From Cellulomonas sp. NS3 (lineage in GTDB: Bacteria; Actinomycetota; Actinomycetes; Actinomycetales; Cellulomonadaceae), in the NCBI RefSeq assembly GCF_024757985.1, contig NZ_CP103289.1, forward strand, positions 2,108,001-2,172,000: a stretch of 64,000 nt of DNA. The letters are read 5' to 3'. The notes beneath the pieces are model-generated. The model did not search any database and was not told the DNA's origin. It saw nothing but the letters and a program-made list of their open reading frames with translations. Below are positions 34,916-43,258 of this stretch, one piece after another. The translations under genes were made by a program, and so were the position numbers. How positions within the stretch are numbered: position 1 is the stretch's first letter; each line of letters starts with the position of its first letter.

Positions 34916-35321
34916 CGGCTGCTCCCTCCGGGGTCGGCGTCGGGCCGCCGACGCTACCGGCGGCCCGGACAGGGCGCCGCCCGAGGCGCCGCAGGCGCGG
35001 ACCGTCCGGCGTCCGCTCCGGTTGAGCGACGCCGGTCCGCCCCTGATGCTGGATCGGTGACGCCGACCGCCGCACACCGTCCCCGGCACGCGGTGCTCGA
35101 CGTCCACGGGCACCTGGTGCCCGCTCGGTCCGGGCGGTCCTCGATCGCCTGGACGCTCACGCACGCGGGTCCCGCCCGTGCCCGGGGCTCGATCGGCTTC
35201 GTCGTCGACGAGGCCGCGCTGACCTCCGGGGGCTTGCGCCCTGCGTGCGTGGGAGCCGGCTGAGCCCGCCCCAGCCGGTCCGCAGCTGATCCGCCCAGCT
35301 GAGACCCGAAGGAGCACGACC
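34916..35321. other. 406-nt stretch between VOC and catalase genes
   Basis: It holds the promoters of the divergent VOC and catalase genes. An open frame from a GTG at 35057 to 35263 would give 68 residues, but it has no ribosome-binding site and no recognisable protein, so I do not call it. No Fur or OxyR box is evident to the eye. Confidence 0.5.
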
Positions 35322-36980
35322 ATGACCGATGTCGCCTCGCAGCACTCCGCGCCCGACGACGACCGTCCGGTCCTGACGACGCGTCAGGGCCATCCCGTCT
35401 ACGACAACCAGAACCAGCGGACCGTCGGCGCCCGCGGGCCCGCGACGCTCGAGAACTACCACTTCCTGGAGAAGATCAGCCACTTCGACCGCGAGCGGAT
35501 CCCCGAGCGGGTCGTGCACGCGCGCGGCTTCGTCGCCTACGGGTACTTCGAGGCGACCGGGCGGTGGGGCGACGAGCCGATCTCCCGGTACACGCGCGCC
35601 AAGCTGTTCCAGGAGGAGGGCAAGCGCACCGACCTCGCGATCCGGTTCTCGTCCGTGATCGGGGGTCGCGACTCCTCCGAGGCGGCGCGCGACCCGCGCG
35701 GGTTCGCCGTGAAGTTCTACACCGAGGACGGCAACTGGGACCTCGTCGGCAACAACCTCGGCGTCTTCTTCATCCGCGACGCGATCAAGTTCCCCGACGT
35801 CATCCACTCGCTCAAGCCGGACCCCGTGACGTTCCGCCAGGAGCCGGCCCGCATCTTCGACTTCATGTCGCAGACGCCCGAGGCGATGCACATGCTCGTC
35901 AACCTGTTCAGCCCGCGGGGGATCCCGGCGAGCTACCGCACGATGCAGGGCTTCGGGGTGAACACCTACAAGTGGGTGAACGCCCAGGGGGAGACGCACC
36001 TCGTGAAGTACCACTGGATGCCGAGCGACGGGGTCAAGAGCCTCACGGCGGCCGACGCCGCGGCGATCCAAGCGAACGACCTCGGACACGCCTCGAAGGA
36101 CCTCTACGAGGCCATCGAGCGCGGTGACTTCCCGGAGTGGGAGCTGCGCGTGCAGCTCATGTCCGACGACGAGCACCCCGAGCTCGACTTCGACCCGCTC
36201 GACGACACCAAGGTGTGGCCCGAGAACGAGTTCCCGCCGAAGGTCGTGGGCCGCATGGTGCTCGACCGCAACGTGCGCGACCACTTCACCGAGAACGAGC
36301 AGATCGCGTTCGGCACCGGTGTCCTCGTCGACGGGCTCGACTTCTCCGACGACAAGATGCTGGTCGGGCGCACGTTCTCCTACAGCGACACGCAGCGGTA
36401 CCGCGTCGGGCCGAACTACCTGCAGCTGCCGGTGAACCAGGCGCGCCACGCCGAGGTGCACACGAACCAGCAGGGCGGGCAGATGGCGTACCGCGTCGAC
36501 CCGGTGGGCGGGAACCCGCACGTGAACTACGAGCCGTCGATCACGGGCGGGCTGCGTGAGGGAACCTACCCGACGCACGACGAGCAGGGCCCGGAGGTCA
36601 CCGGGCGCCTGACCCGCAAGCGCATCCCGCGGACGAACGACTACCTGCAGGCGGGCCAGCGCTACCAGCTCATGGAGCAGTGGGAGAAGGACGACCTCGT
36701 GCACAACCTCGTGACGAACATCGGCGAGGCGGTGCGCGAGGTCCAGGAGCGCATGGTGTGGCACTTCCTGCTGTGCGACGACGAGCTCGGTGCCCGCGTC
36801 GGCGAGGGGCTCGGCATCAGCGCGGACGACGTCCGGCACCTGCCGCCGCTGCAGAGCCAGACGCTCTCGGACGCCGAGCTCGACCGGCTCGCGAACCTGG
36901 GCAAGAACGGCCCGCGCGACGTCACCGGGCTGGAGATGACGCACTGCGTGCCCGACGAGCGCGTCGTCGTCGCCGGCTGA
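35322..36980 (+). CDS. katA: monofunctional haem catalase
   Basis: A 552-residue clade-type catalase that decomposes hydrogen peroxide. Catalytic His66 lies in RVVHARGF, Asn144/145 in [11 protein letters not shown], and the proximal haem-ligand Tyr354 in [12 protein letters not shown] (the R-x-F-x-Y-x-D-T-Q region). The protein has the expected N-terminal [14 protein letters not shown] arm. AAGGAG before the ATG at 35322 sets the start. Cytosolic; there is no signal peptide. No regulator is adjacent. The OhrR-like regulator and thioredoxin-reductase-like enzyme within 5 kb make this part of the chromosome rich in oxidative-stress genes. Confidence 0.96.
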   Translation: MTDVASQHSAPDDDRPVLTTRQGHPVYDNQNQRTVGARGPATLENYHFLEKISHFDRERIPERVVHARGFVAYGYFEATGRWGDEPISRYTRAKLFQEEGKRTDLAIRFSSVIGGRDSSEAARDPRGFAVKFYTEDGNWDLVGNNLGVFFIRDAIKFPDVIHSLKPDPVTFRQEPARIFDFMSQTPEAMHMLVNLFSPRGIPASYRTMQGFGVNTYKWVNAQGETHLVKYHWMPSDGVKSLTAADAAAIQANDLGHASKDLYEAIERGDFPEWELRVQLMSDDEHPELDFDPLDDTKVWPENEFPPKVVGRMVLDRNVRDHFTENEQIAFGTGVLVDGLDFSDDKMLVGRTFSYSDTQRYRVGPNYLQLPVNQARHAEVHTNQQGGQMAYRVDPVGGNPHVNYEPSITGGLREGTYPTHDEQGPEVTGRLTRKRIPRTNDYLQAGQRYQLMEQWEKDDLVHNLVTNIGEAVREVQERMVWHFLLCDDELGARVGEGLGISADDVRHLPPLQSQTLSDAELDRLANLGKNGPRDVTGLEMTHCVPDERVVVAG

Positions 36981-37002
36981 CCCGCGCCGCGCCGTGCTGC
37001 GC

Positions 37003-37040
37003 CGCGGCGGCGGGTCCCTCGACGGGCACCCGCCGCCGCG
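37003..37040. terminator. strong hairpin after the catalase gene
   Basis: CGCGGCGGCGGGT (37003-37015) and ACCCGCCGCCGCG (37028-37040) form a perfect 13-bp stem with a 12-nt loop. It lies between two convergent genes and should terminate both. Confidence 0.75.
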
Positions 37041-37130
37041 ACGTGGCGGGACAGCACGGCACGTCGCGGCGTCCTGCGCAGCGGCCCTGTCCCGTGGAGG
37101 GCGCCCCGCCCGTGCGGCCGCGTCACGGCG

Positions 37131-37547
37131 TCAGCCGGACGTTCCTCCGGCCGGAGGAACCTCGTCTGTGCCCGCGCCTGCCACCGACGCGGTGTACCCC
37201 CGCCCAGGCCAGTACGCCCACTCCTCGAAGTGCTCGACCCGGCCGTCGTCGGCGAAGCGGAGCACCCACAGGTCCCGGTACTCCTGAGGCTCGTCCCCGC
37301 CGTAGTGCACCTCGGCCCGCACCACAGCGACCGGCCACGTGACCGCGACCGGCTCGGCCCGCATCGTGAACGGGGTGTCGTCGGACCAGAAGTCCCGGAT
37401 GGCCTGCCACCCCACGAGCGGCGGCTCGTACGGCGAGCGCAGGTAGTGCGCCCCGGGTGAGAACAGGCGCTCGACGGCGATCGGGTCGTCGTCCCGCCAC
37501 GCGCTCTCGTACCGCTCGACCCACTCCATGACTGCCGCAGCGTCCAC
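37131..37547 (-). CDS. NTF2/SnoaL-like protein
   Basis: A 138-residue protein with an NTF2-like cone fold. The start VDAAAVMEWVERYESAW (GTG at 37547) matches the usual opening of SnoaL-like proteins better than the internal ATG at 37529. PIAVERLFSPGAHYLRSPYEPPLVGWQAIRDFW is the pocket-forming part, and LWVLRFADDGRVEHFEEWAYWP supplies the last strands. This family includes polyketide cyclases, isomerases and binding proteins. No catalytic residue is assigned here. Gene neighbours give no clue. The 13-bp hairpin separates it from the catalase gene. Confidence 0.75.
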   Translation of the reverse strand: MDAAAVMEWVERYESAWRDDDPIAVERLFSPGAHYLRSPYEPPLVGWQAIRDFWSDDTPFTMRAEPVAVTWPVAVVRAEVHYGGDEPQEYRDLWVLRFADDGRVEHFEEWAYWPGRGYTASVAGAGTDEVPPAGGTSG

Positions 37548-37633
37548 GGTCGTATCGTCCTGCGTCCACGCGGGCGCGGACAAGGCCTCGTGGGCGCGCC
37601 GTCGGCGCGGGTTCGTGCCGCCCGACCGGGCGG

Positions 37634-38410
37634 CTACCGCGTCGCGACCCTCGCACCGCCCGGCACCACGAACGGGCGCCCGAACACCGTCCGCACGCCT
37701 GGCGACCACAGCACCGAGTCGGGCGCCCGGCCGGCGAGGCCGTCCAGACCCGCGGCGGCGACGAGCGTGTCGTCGAGCTCGTGCAGCGTCGCGGTGTGCA
37801 GCGGCCAGGGGCCGTGCTCGTTCGGCACGTACAGCAGCCGGCCCAGGTGCTGGGTGTGCAGGCCCCAGCGCGCGGTGAGGAACTGCGCGAGGGCGTCGGG
37901 CTCCGCGATCCGCGGTCCCGGGGTCACGACGACGCGACCGCCGGCGCCGCGCGGCCCGGGGGCCAGCCGCGACGTCGTGTACACGTGCCGCTCGCCCTCG
38001 GACCGGATCCGCATGCGCGCCCACACGTACGGCAGCCCGAACGCGAGCCGGGCGCCGACCACGACCGCGAGCCGCGCCGCGTCGAGCGACCGGAACACGA
38101 CGCCCCGCCGCCCCTCGGCGTCGACCGAGTAGAGCCGCACGTTCGTCTCCGCGAACGTCCCGAGGAACGGCACGCCCGGTCCCTCGCCGAGGGCGGCGCC
38201 GGCGAGGCGGAACGGCACGAGACCGACCCAGGTCGCGCCGTCGTGCACGTCCGGCGTGGTGCCGCGCGGCAGCAGCGGGGCGACGAGCGCCGGGTCGACC
38301 CGCCAGTGCACGAACGTCAGGTCCTCCCAGCGCTGGGAGAGGATGGCGCGGCCGTGGAGACCGGGCGCGTCGACCGAGACGGGCAGCGGGGGCACGGGCG
38401 CAGGGGTCAC
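37634..38410 (-). CDS. DUF2071 (YqjF-like) family protein
   Basis: A 258-residue soluble protein from the GTG at 38410. It carries the family hallmarks SQRWEDLTFVHWRVDPALVAPLLPRG near the N-terminus, GLVPFRLAGA, FAETNVRLYSVD and the C-terminal HTATLHELDDTLVAAAGL. DUF2071 proteins occur widely in actinobacteria and resemble acetoacetate decarboxylase folds, but the reaction is unknown. CACGCT lies 8 nt before the start, a variant of the leaderless -10. Longer frames upstream are shadow sequence. Confidence 0.82.
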   Translation of the reverse strand: MTPAPVPPLPVSVDAPGLHGRAILSQRWEDLTFVHWRVDPALVAPLLPRGTTPDVHDGATWVGLVPFRLAGAALGEGPGVPFLGTFAETNVRLYSVDAEGRRGVVFRSLDAARLAVVVGARLAFGLPYVWARMRIRSEGERHVYTTSRLAPGPRGAGGRVVVTPGPRIAEPDALAQFLTARWGLHTQHLGRLLYVPNEHGPWPLHTATLHELDDTLVAAAGLDGLAGRAPDSVLWSPGVRTVFGRPFVVPGGARVATR

Positions 38411-38499
38411 GAGGTCCAGCGTGCACCCTCGCGGCGCGCGACGGGCCGGGTCCGTGACGGCCCCGAGCGACCGCGGGGCGGACGAGCGCCTGCGCCAGG

Positions 38500-38736
38500 T
38501 CAGGCCTGCTGGTCCCCGGTCAGCCCCTGCGCGTCGCGCTGCACGAGGTAGACGCGGCCGTCGGGCCCGACGACGCGGGTGAGCTCGGTGTTGAGCCGCG
38601 CCTCGCGCGCGGCCTCGTCGGCGTTGGCCCGGCGGCCGGGCCGGTCGGCGCCGAGCTCGGGGGGCCCGAAGAAGCGCAGGAGGTAGCGCTCGGTGAACTG
38701 CATCCCCCAGGAACGGCGCGGGCGGGCCTCGGTCAC
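38500..38736 (-). CDS. hypothetical protein, 78 aa, divergent from the OhrR-like gene
   Basis: Starts with GTG at 38736 behind AGGAG. A longer start (ATG at 38820) was rejected because it would place the palindromic operator inside the coding sequence. The product is basic to neutral (MQFTERYLLRFFGPPELGADRPG, then REARLNTELTRVVGPDGRVYLVQRDAQ). The end looks like a short beta hairpin. No family is recognised. It is probably regulated by the MarR/OhrR-type repressor whose operator lies between the two genes. It does not resemble Ohr peroxiredoxin. Confidence 0.6.
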   Translation of the reverse strand: MTEARPRRSWGMQFTERYLLRFFGPPELGADRPGRRANADEAAREARLNTELTRVVGPDGRVYLVQRDAQGLTGDQQA

Positions 38737-38787
38737 GGCGGTCTCCTGGGTCGGGGAGGGCGGTCGGGGTCGGTGCAGCCGCTGATC

Positions 38788-38818
38788 GCTGAGTGCACGA
38801 ACCATCAGTGCACTCAGC
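38788..38818. promoter_or_regulatory. 11-bp inverted repeat, probable OhrR/MarR operator
   Basis: GCTGAGTGCAC (38788-38798) and GTGCACTCAGC (38808-38818) form a perfect inverted repeat with a 9-nt spacer. It lies between divergent genes, 17 nt before the -10 of the regulator gene, so it covers the -35 region. Confidence 0.75.
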
Positions 38819-38835
38819 ATAGCCCGGACCGCGGC

Positions 38836-38841
38836 TAGACT
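38836..38841 (+). promoter_or_regulatory. -10 element of the OhrR-like gene (leaderless)
   Basis: TAGACT, 8 nt before the GTG at 38850. Confidence 0.55.
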
Positions 38842-38849
38842 CCTGCACC

Positions 38850-39305
38850 GTGACGACCTCCACCCCGGCGCCGCCCGACCTGCTCGCGCTCGACCGGCAG
38901 GTCTGCTTCGCGCTCGCCGTCGCCGCCCGCGAGGTGACGGCCGCCTACAAGCCGCTGCTCGAGCCGCTCGGGCTCACGCACCCCCAGTACCTCGTCATGC
39001 TCGCGCTGTGGGAGGCGAGCCCTCTCCGCGCGGGCGACCTCGCACGCCGGCTCAGCCTCGAGCCCGCGACGCTCTCCCCGCTGCTCAAGCGGCTCGAGGC
39101 GCGGGGCCTCGTGACGCGGGCGCGCGACCCGCGCGACGAGCGGGCGCTCGCGGTCACGCTGACCGCCCAGGGCGCCGCGCTGCGCGCCGCGGCCGAGCGC
39201 ATCCCGCCGGCCGTCGTCGAGCGGCTCGGGATGGGGCTCGACGAGCTCGAGCACCTGCGCGACTCGCTCACCTCGCTCATCGCCGCGGCCCGGTCCGGCG
39301 CCTGA
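38850..39305 (+). CDS. OhrR-type MarR-family repressor
   Basis: A 151-residue winged-helix protein. The N-terminus LALDRQVCFALAVAAREVTAAYKPLLEPLGLTHPQYLVMLALWE closely follows OhrR. Reactive Cys19 is present, the residue oxidised by organic hydroperoxides in characterised OhrR proteins, as is the Tyr-rich pocket. The wHTH (AGDLARRLSLEPATLSPLLKRLEARGLVTR) and wing (RDPRDERALAVTLT) follow. No ohr gene is adjacent, so its targets are likely the divergent 78-aa gene and itself through the inverted repeat at 38788-38818. Assigning OhrR rather than a general MarR rests on the Cys context. Confidence 0.85.
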   Translation: MTTSTPAPPDLLALDRQVCFALAVAAREVTAAYKPLLEPLGLTHPQYLVMLALWEASPLRAGDLARRLSLEPATLSPLLKRLEARGLVTRARDPRDERALAVTLTAQGAALRAAAERIPPAVVERLGMGLDELEHLRDSLTSLIAAARSGA

Positions 39306-39342
39306 CACCAGCGCCCGTGCCGGCTCCTCGGCACCCGGCCGT

Positions 39343-39378
39343 CGCTACGTCGCCGGTCAGAGCTCCGGCGACGTAGCG
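39343..39378. terminator. 14-bp hairpin overlapping the end of surE
   Basis: CGCTACGTCGCCGG (39343-39356) and CCGGCGACGTAGCG (39365-39378) form a perfect 14-bp stem with an 8-nt loop. The loop holds the surE stop codon, and one arm encodes its last residues. It can end transcripts of both convergent genes. Confidence 0.75.
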
Positions 39379-40142
39379 TGCAGCGGTCCGTCGAGCACCT
39401 CGGGGAGCACGACGGACCCGTCGGCGCACGGCGCGCGCAGCAGCGTCAGCGTCGCCCAGCCGTCCGCGAGCTGCCCGGCGTCCGAACCCGGGGTGGCCTC
39501 GCCGTCGGCCGCGCGGTACCGCACCACGAGGTCGCCCCCGTCGTCGGCGCGCACGCTCGCCTGCACCGCCCCGAACGGCGCGAGCGTCGCCGCGCGCACG
39601 CCGCGCAGGGCGTGGGCGGGCCGGTCCGGCACGTTGACGTTGAGCACGCCGTCGGCGGCGTCGCGGCCGACGAGCCAGCGCAGCCCGTGCGCCGCGACGA
39701 CGCCGGCGGTCGCCCAGTGCTGCGGGTCGGGGGAGTCGATGGACACCGCGAGCCCGTGGATGCCGAGCGTCATCGCGGACAGCGCGGCCCCCACCGTGCC
39801 CGAGTGCAGGACGGCGTGGCCGGTGTTCGCACCCCGGTTCACGCCCGAGAGCACCACGTGGGGACGCGGCCCGAACCCCTCGTACGCGGCCAGGAACGCG
39901 ATCAGCGCGGGGGTGGCGTGCACCGCGAACGACGGCACGTCGTCGGCGACCCCGGGTGCCGGGCGGCGCTCGACCCGCAGCCGGCCGCCGTGCTCGACGC
40001 CGACCAGGGACGTCCCCGAGCCCGACGCCTCGGCGGCGGGGGCCGCGACCGTGACGTCGTAGCCGGCCTCCTGCGCGACCGCGACGAGCGTCGCGAGCCC
40101 GGGGGAGGAGATGCCGTCGTCGTTCGTCACCAGTGCGCGCAT
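39357..40142 (-). CDS. surE: SurE-family 5'-nucleotidase (survival protein)
   Basis: A 261-residue acid phosphatase-like nucleotidase. The N-terminus MRALVTNDDGISSPGL has the metal-binding Asp pair. APAAEASGSGTSL and VVLSGVNRGANTGHAVLHSGTVGAA hold the catalytic Asn and Ser residues. SurE removes phosphate from 5'- or 3'-nucleoside monophosphates and polyphosphate in stress and stationary phase. The ATG at 40142 has a GAGGGTGG-like Shine-Dalgarno sequence. It lies divergent from the thioredoxin-reductase-like gene. The final codons are part of the terminator stem. Confidence 0.92.
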   Translation of the reverse strand: MRALVTNDDGISSPGLATLVAVAQEAGYDVTVAAPAAEASGSGTSLVGVEHGGRLRVERRPAPGVADDVPSFAVHATPALIAFLAAYEGFGPRPHVVLSGVNRGANTGHAVLHSGTVGAALSAMTLGIHGLAVSIDSPDPQHWATAGVVAAHGLRWLVGRDAADGVLNVNVPDRPAHALRGVRAATLAPFGAVQASVRADDGGDLVVRYRAADGEATPGSDAGQLADGWATLTLLRAPCADGSVVLPEVLDGPLHATSPEL

Positions 40143-40230
40143 GGACCCACCCTCGCACCGGCCGGCCGGCGCCGGCTGCCTTTGCGGGCGCCCCGCCGGG
40201 ACACCAGGCTTGTGCACGGAGGTGGTCACG

Positions 40231-41196
40231 ATGACGACAGGAGAGCCCGCACCGCTCGACGGCCCGGAGTACGACGTCGTCGTCGTCGGGGGTGGCCCGG
40301 CCGGTCTCAGCGCCGCGCTCGTGCTCGCGCGCTCGCTGCGCCGCGTCGTCGTGGTCGACGCCGGTGAGCCCCGCAACGCCGCCGCGCACGGCGCCCACGG
40401 CGTGCTCGGGCGCGAGGGCATCGCCCCGCTCGACCTGCTCGACGCGGGGCGGCGCGAGGTGCGCGCGTACGGCGGCGAGGTCGTGGCGGGCCGCGCGGCG
40501 ACCGCCGGACCCACGGCCGACGGTCTGGTCGTGCGGCTCGACGACGGCCGGGTGCTGCGCGGACGGCGGCTGCTCGTCACGAGCGGGGTCGCCGACGAGC
40601 TGCCCGACGTGCCGGGGCTCGCCGAGCGGTGGGGGCGCGACGTCGTGCACTGCCCGTACTGCCACGGCTTCGAGCTCCGGGGCCGGCGCCTCGCGGTGCT
40701 CGCGACCGACGCGTCGGGACCGCGCGAGGCGCTGCTGCTCGGCCAGTGGAGCACCGACGTCGTGCTGCTGCGCCACAGCGCCCCGGAGCCCGACGACGTC
40801 CTCGCCGAGCAGCTCGCGGCGCGCGGCGTCGAGGTCCGGGAGGGCCGCGCGACCGCGCTCGTCGTGCAGGACGACCGGCTCACCGGCGTGCGGCTCGGCA
40901 CCGGCACGCTCGTGCCGTGCGACGCTCTCGTCGTCGCGCCGCGACTGGTGCCCCGCGACGGGCTGCTCGCCTCGCTCGGGCTCCCGCCGGGGCCTGACGG
41001 GGTCGTCGCCGTGGACGCGGACGGCCGGACGGAGGTCGCCGGGGTCTGGGCCGCGGGGAACGTGGTCGACCCCACCGTGCAGGTGGTCGGGGCGGCGGCG
41101 GGAGGCAGTGCCGCAGGGATCGCGCTCAACGCCGACCTGGTGCTCGAGGACGTCCGCCGTGCTGTCGACGAGCGACGCGCGGCGGCGGGGCGCTGA
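40231..41196 (+). CDS. thioredoxin reductase-like FAD/NAD(P) oxidoreductase
   Basis: A 321-residue flavoprotein. FAD binding uses VVVVGGGPAGLSAALVLA near residue 17, the redox centre is C141-P-Y-C144, and a C-terminal FAD motif (VAGVWAAGNVVD) is present. The NAD(P) domain is less conserved: the glycine motif is poor (LAVLATDASGPREALLL). This resembles low-molecular-weight TrxB-like enzymes that do not pair with ordinary thioredoxin. No thioredoxin gene is adjacent. GGAGGTG precedes the ATG at 40231. A role in thiol or peroxide balance fits the neighbouring catalase and OhrR-like genes. Confidence 0.87.
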   Translation: MTTGEPAPLDGPEYDVVVVGGGPAGLSAALVLARSLRRVVVVDAGEPRNAAAHGAHGVLGREGIAPLDLLDAGRREVRAYGGEVVAGRAATAGPTADGLVVRLDDGRVLRGRRLLVTSGVADELPDVPGLAERWGRDVVHCPYCHGFELRGRRLAVLATDASGPREALLLGQWSTDVVLLRHSAPEPDDVLAEQLAARGVEVREGRATALVVQDDRLTGVRLGTGTLVPCDALVVAPRLVPRDGLLASLGLPPGPDGVVAVDADGRTEVAGVWAAGNVVDPTVQVVGAAAGGSAAGIALNADLVLEDVRRAVDERRAAAGR

Positions 41197-41357
41197 CGCC
41201 GTGCGCGGGCGGTCGGCGGACATGTGCAGGACCTGCGCAGAACCCGGGCGCGGCACGTGACGGACCGGTGGCGGAGGCGTGGCGGGCGCTCGTGTGGCAC
41301 GGTCACCCGTTTGCCGCGAAGATGTTGCGGCACATGTCATCGGCACCAGGAGCTCTC

Positions 41358-41489
41358 ATGTCTCGAACCGACCGCCAGCAGCAGCCCGCGGCCGTGAGCA
41401 CGTCGACCGGATCGAGCGCATCGCCGATCTACGACGCGCTCGTGGGCGAGCTGGGTGACCCGGCCACCGCCGGCACCTCGCGCGACTGA
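41358..41489 (+). CDS. small hypothetical protein, 43 aa
   Basis: Starts with ATG at 41358, 5 nt after AGGAG. The sequence begins polar (MSRTDRQQQPAAVSTSTGSS) and ends in a short predicted helix with SPIYDALVGELGDPATAG. There is no signal peptide and no membrane segment. It is a plausible small regulatory or unfolded peptide, not a recognised family. The ribosome-binding site supports it, but the evidence stays modest. Confidence 0.45.
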   Translation: MSRTDRQQQPAAVSTSTGSSASPIYDALVGELGDPATAGTSRD

Positions 41490-42045
41490 CGCACGCTCCG
41501 TCGACGGACCGGGAACGGGCCCGGTCCGCGGCGGACCACCCGCCCGTGGCACGCCCGGGCGGACGAGCACGGACCGTGGGGGACCGGGGCGCACCGCCGC
41601 GCCGGGGTCTCGCACCGGGTCCACCTGCGCCCGGCACGACGCAGCGACCACACCCGGCGGGCGACGGGAATAAAGCCTGGAGCCGGAGCGCTGAGGGTGT
41701 CATGATCGGATCTCCCGGTCTGCGCGGCGGTGTCAGCATCCCGCCGCGAAGGATCGGCCCGGACACGGAGAACGCTCCCCTCGTGAGGGGTGGACGGACG
41801 TGGTCCGGGTGGCTCGTCACCGACGGCCCCCAAGCAGGCCGGGGCGGTTCAGGTCGCGCGTGAAGAGGACAAGCGGGCGCGACGGACGGTGACGTACAGA
41901 TGCTGACCGGCGGCGACGGCCCCGGACCTGTGGCTCAGCCCGGGTCCGGGGCCGTCTGCGCGTGAACCCGCGCGCGCACCGACGCCGTCCCGTAACGTCC
42001 GGAGCACCGACCCCGCACGTCGAGCGCACCCACGAGGAGCCGTCG
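41490..42045. other. 556-nt gene-free region rich in hairpins
   Basis: No credible gene, but several perfect stem-loops. GCGGCGG/CCGCCGC lies at about 41724-41748, CCCCT/AGGGG around 41777-41790 and GCCCC/GGGGC near 41827-41847. A 14-bp terminator-like hairpin at 41915-41956 follows. It could be a structured RNA transcribed ahead of the alanine dehydrogenase gene or a separate small RNA. No known riboswitch motif was matched by eye. Confidence 0.4.
41915..41956 (+). terminator. 14-bp hairpin before alanine dehydrogenase
   Basis: GACGGCCCCGGACC (41915-41928) and GGTCCGGGGCCGTC (41943-41956) form a perfect 14-bp stem with a 14-nt loop. It lies 90 nt before the ald start. It could be a terminator or attenuator. 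Confidence 0.65.
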
Positions 42046-43164
42046 ATGAGAATTGGTGTCCCCACCGAGGTCAAGAACCACGAGTACCGGGTGGCGGTGA
42101 CGCCCGCGGGCGTCGACCAGCTCGTCCGGGCTGGGCACGAGGTCGTCGTGCAGTCGGGCGCCGGGTCGGGCTCCGCGATCGACGACGACGACTTCCGCGC
42201 CGCCGGCGCACGGATCGGTGCCGACGCCGAGGAGGTCTGGGGGACGGCGGACCTGGTGTGCAAGGTCAAGGAGCCCGTCGCCTCGGAGTACCCGCTCCTG
42301 CGGGACGGGCTCGTGCTGTTCACGTACCTGCACCTCGCCGCGGACCGGCCCGCCACGGACGCCCTCCTCGCCGCGGGCACGACCTCGATCGCCTACGAGA
42401 CGGTCCAGCTCGGCGACGGCAGCCTCCCGCTGCTCGCGCCGATGAGCGAGGTCGCCGGCCGGCTCGCCACGCAGGTGGGCGCCTACCACCTGATGAAGAA
42501 CGAGGGCGGCTCGGGCACGCTGCTCGGCGGGGTCCCGGGCGTCGCTCCCGCGAGCGTCGTCGTGATCGGGGGCGGGGTCGCCGGCCGGCACGCCGCGGAG
42601 ATCGCGCTGGGCATGCACGCCGACGTGACGGTCCTCGACGTCTCCCTCCCGCGCCTGCGCGAGCTCGACTCCGAGTTCGCCGGGCGCGTCCGGACGCTGG
42701 CCTCGAGCACCTACGCGATCGCGCGCGAGGTGGCGCGTGCGGACCTCGTGGTCGGCGCGGTGCTCGTGCCGGGCGCGCGCGCACCGAAGCTCGTGACCGA
42801 CGACATGGTCGCGACGATGCGCCCGGGGTCGGTCCTCGTGGACATCGCGGTCGACCAGGGCGGGTGCTTCGAGTCGACGCGCCCGACGACGCACGCCGAC
42901 CCGACGTTCACGGTGCACAACAGCGTCTTCTACTGCGTCGCCAACATGCCCGGCGCGGTCCCCGTGACGTCGACCCGCGCCCTGACGAACGCGACGCTGC
43001 CCTACCTCACGGCGCTCGCGGACCGCGGCTGGCACGACGCCCTCGCGGCCGACCCCGCGCTCGCCCGCGGCCTGACGACGCACGCCGGGACGCTGCACAA
43101 CACAGCGGTCGGAGCCGCGCACGGGTACGCGGCGCAGCCGGTCGACGCGGCGCTCGCCGGGTGA
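42046..43164 (+). CDS. ald: alanine dehydrogenase
   Basis: A 372-residue NAD-dependent enzyme converting L-alanine to pyruvate and ammonia. The N-terminus MRIGVPTEVKNHEYRVAVTPAGV is the family signature, with the substrate-binding Arg and Lys. The Rossmann motif VVVIGGGVAGRHAAEIALG lies at about 169-187; the conserved GAYHLMKNEGG and IAVDQGGCFESTRPTTH sites complete the active site. Length and sequence fit canonical Ald. GAGGAG precedes the ATG at 42046. A structured leader with a terminator-like hairpin suggests attenuation, but this is not proven. Confidence 0.96.
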   Translation: MRIGVPTEVKNHEYRVAVTPAGVDQLVRAGHEVVVQSGAGSGSAIDDDDFRAAGARIGADAEEVWGTADLVCKVKEPVASEYPLLRDGLVLFTYLHLAADRPATDALLAAGTTSIAYETVQLGDGSLPLLAPMSEVAGRLATQVGAYHLMKNEGGSGTLLGGVPGVAPASVVVIGGGVAGRHAAEIALGMHADVTVLDVSLPRLRELDSEFAGRVRTLASSTYAIAREVARADLVVGAVLVPGARAPKLVTDDMVATMRPGSVLVDIAVDQGGCFESTRPTTHADPTFTVHNSVFYCVANMPGAVPVTSTRALTNATLPYLTALADRGWHDALAADPALARGLTTHAGTLHNTAVGAAHGYAAQPVDAALAG

Positions 43165-43258
43165 CCGGCCCGTCTCCCGGCCCCACCGTGCACCCGGCAC
43201 GGCCCGCCCGACGCCCGGCGGGGCGCGTCGTGTCGGTGCCGAGGTGCACGCTGACCGC

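Noticed and set aside
35057-35263. Possible 68-residue gene before the catalase gene.
   Set aside because: No ribosome-binding site, no leaderless -10, no recognisable protein; it is probably upstream DNA of the catalase gene.
38500-38736. ohr peroxiredoxin divergent from the OhrR-like gene.
   Set aside because: The 78-residue product is too short and lacks the two Cys motifs of Ohr.
41817-42380. Minus-strand gene overlapping the start of ald.
   Set aside because: It is antisense to the conserved N-terminus of alanine dehydrogenase, Arg/Ser-rich, and has no start signal.
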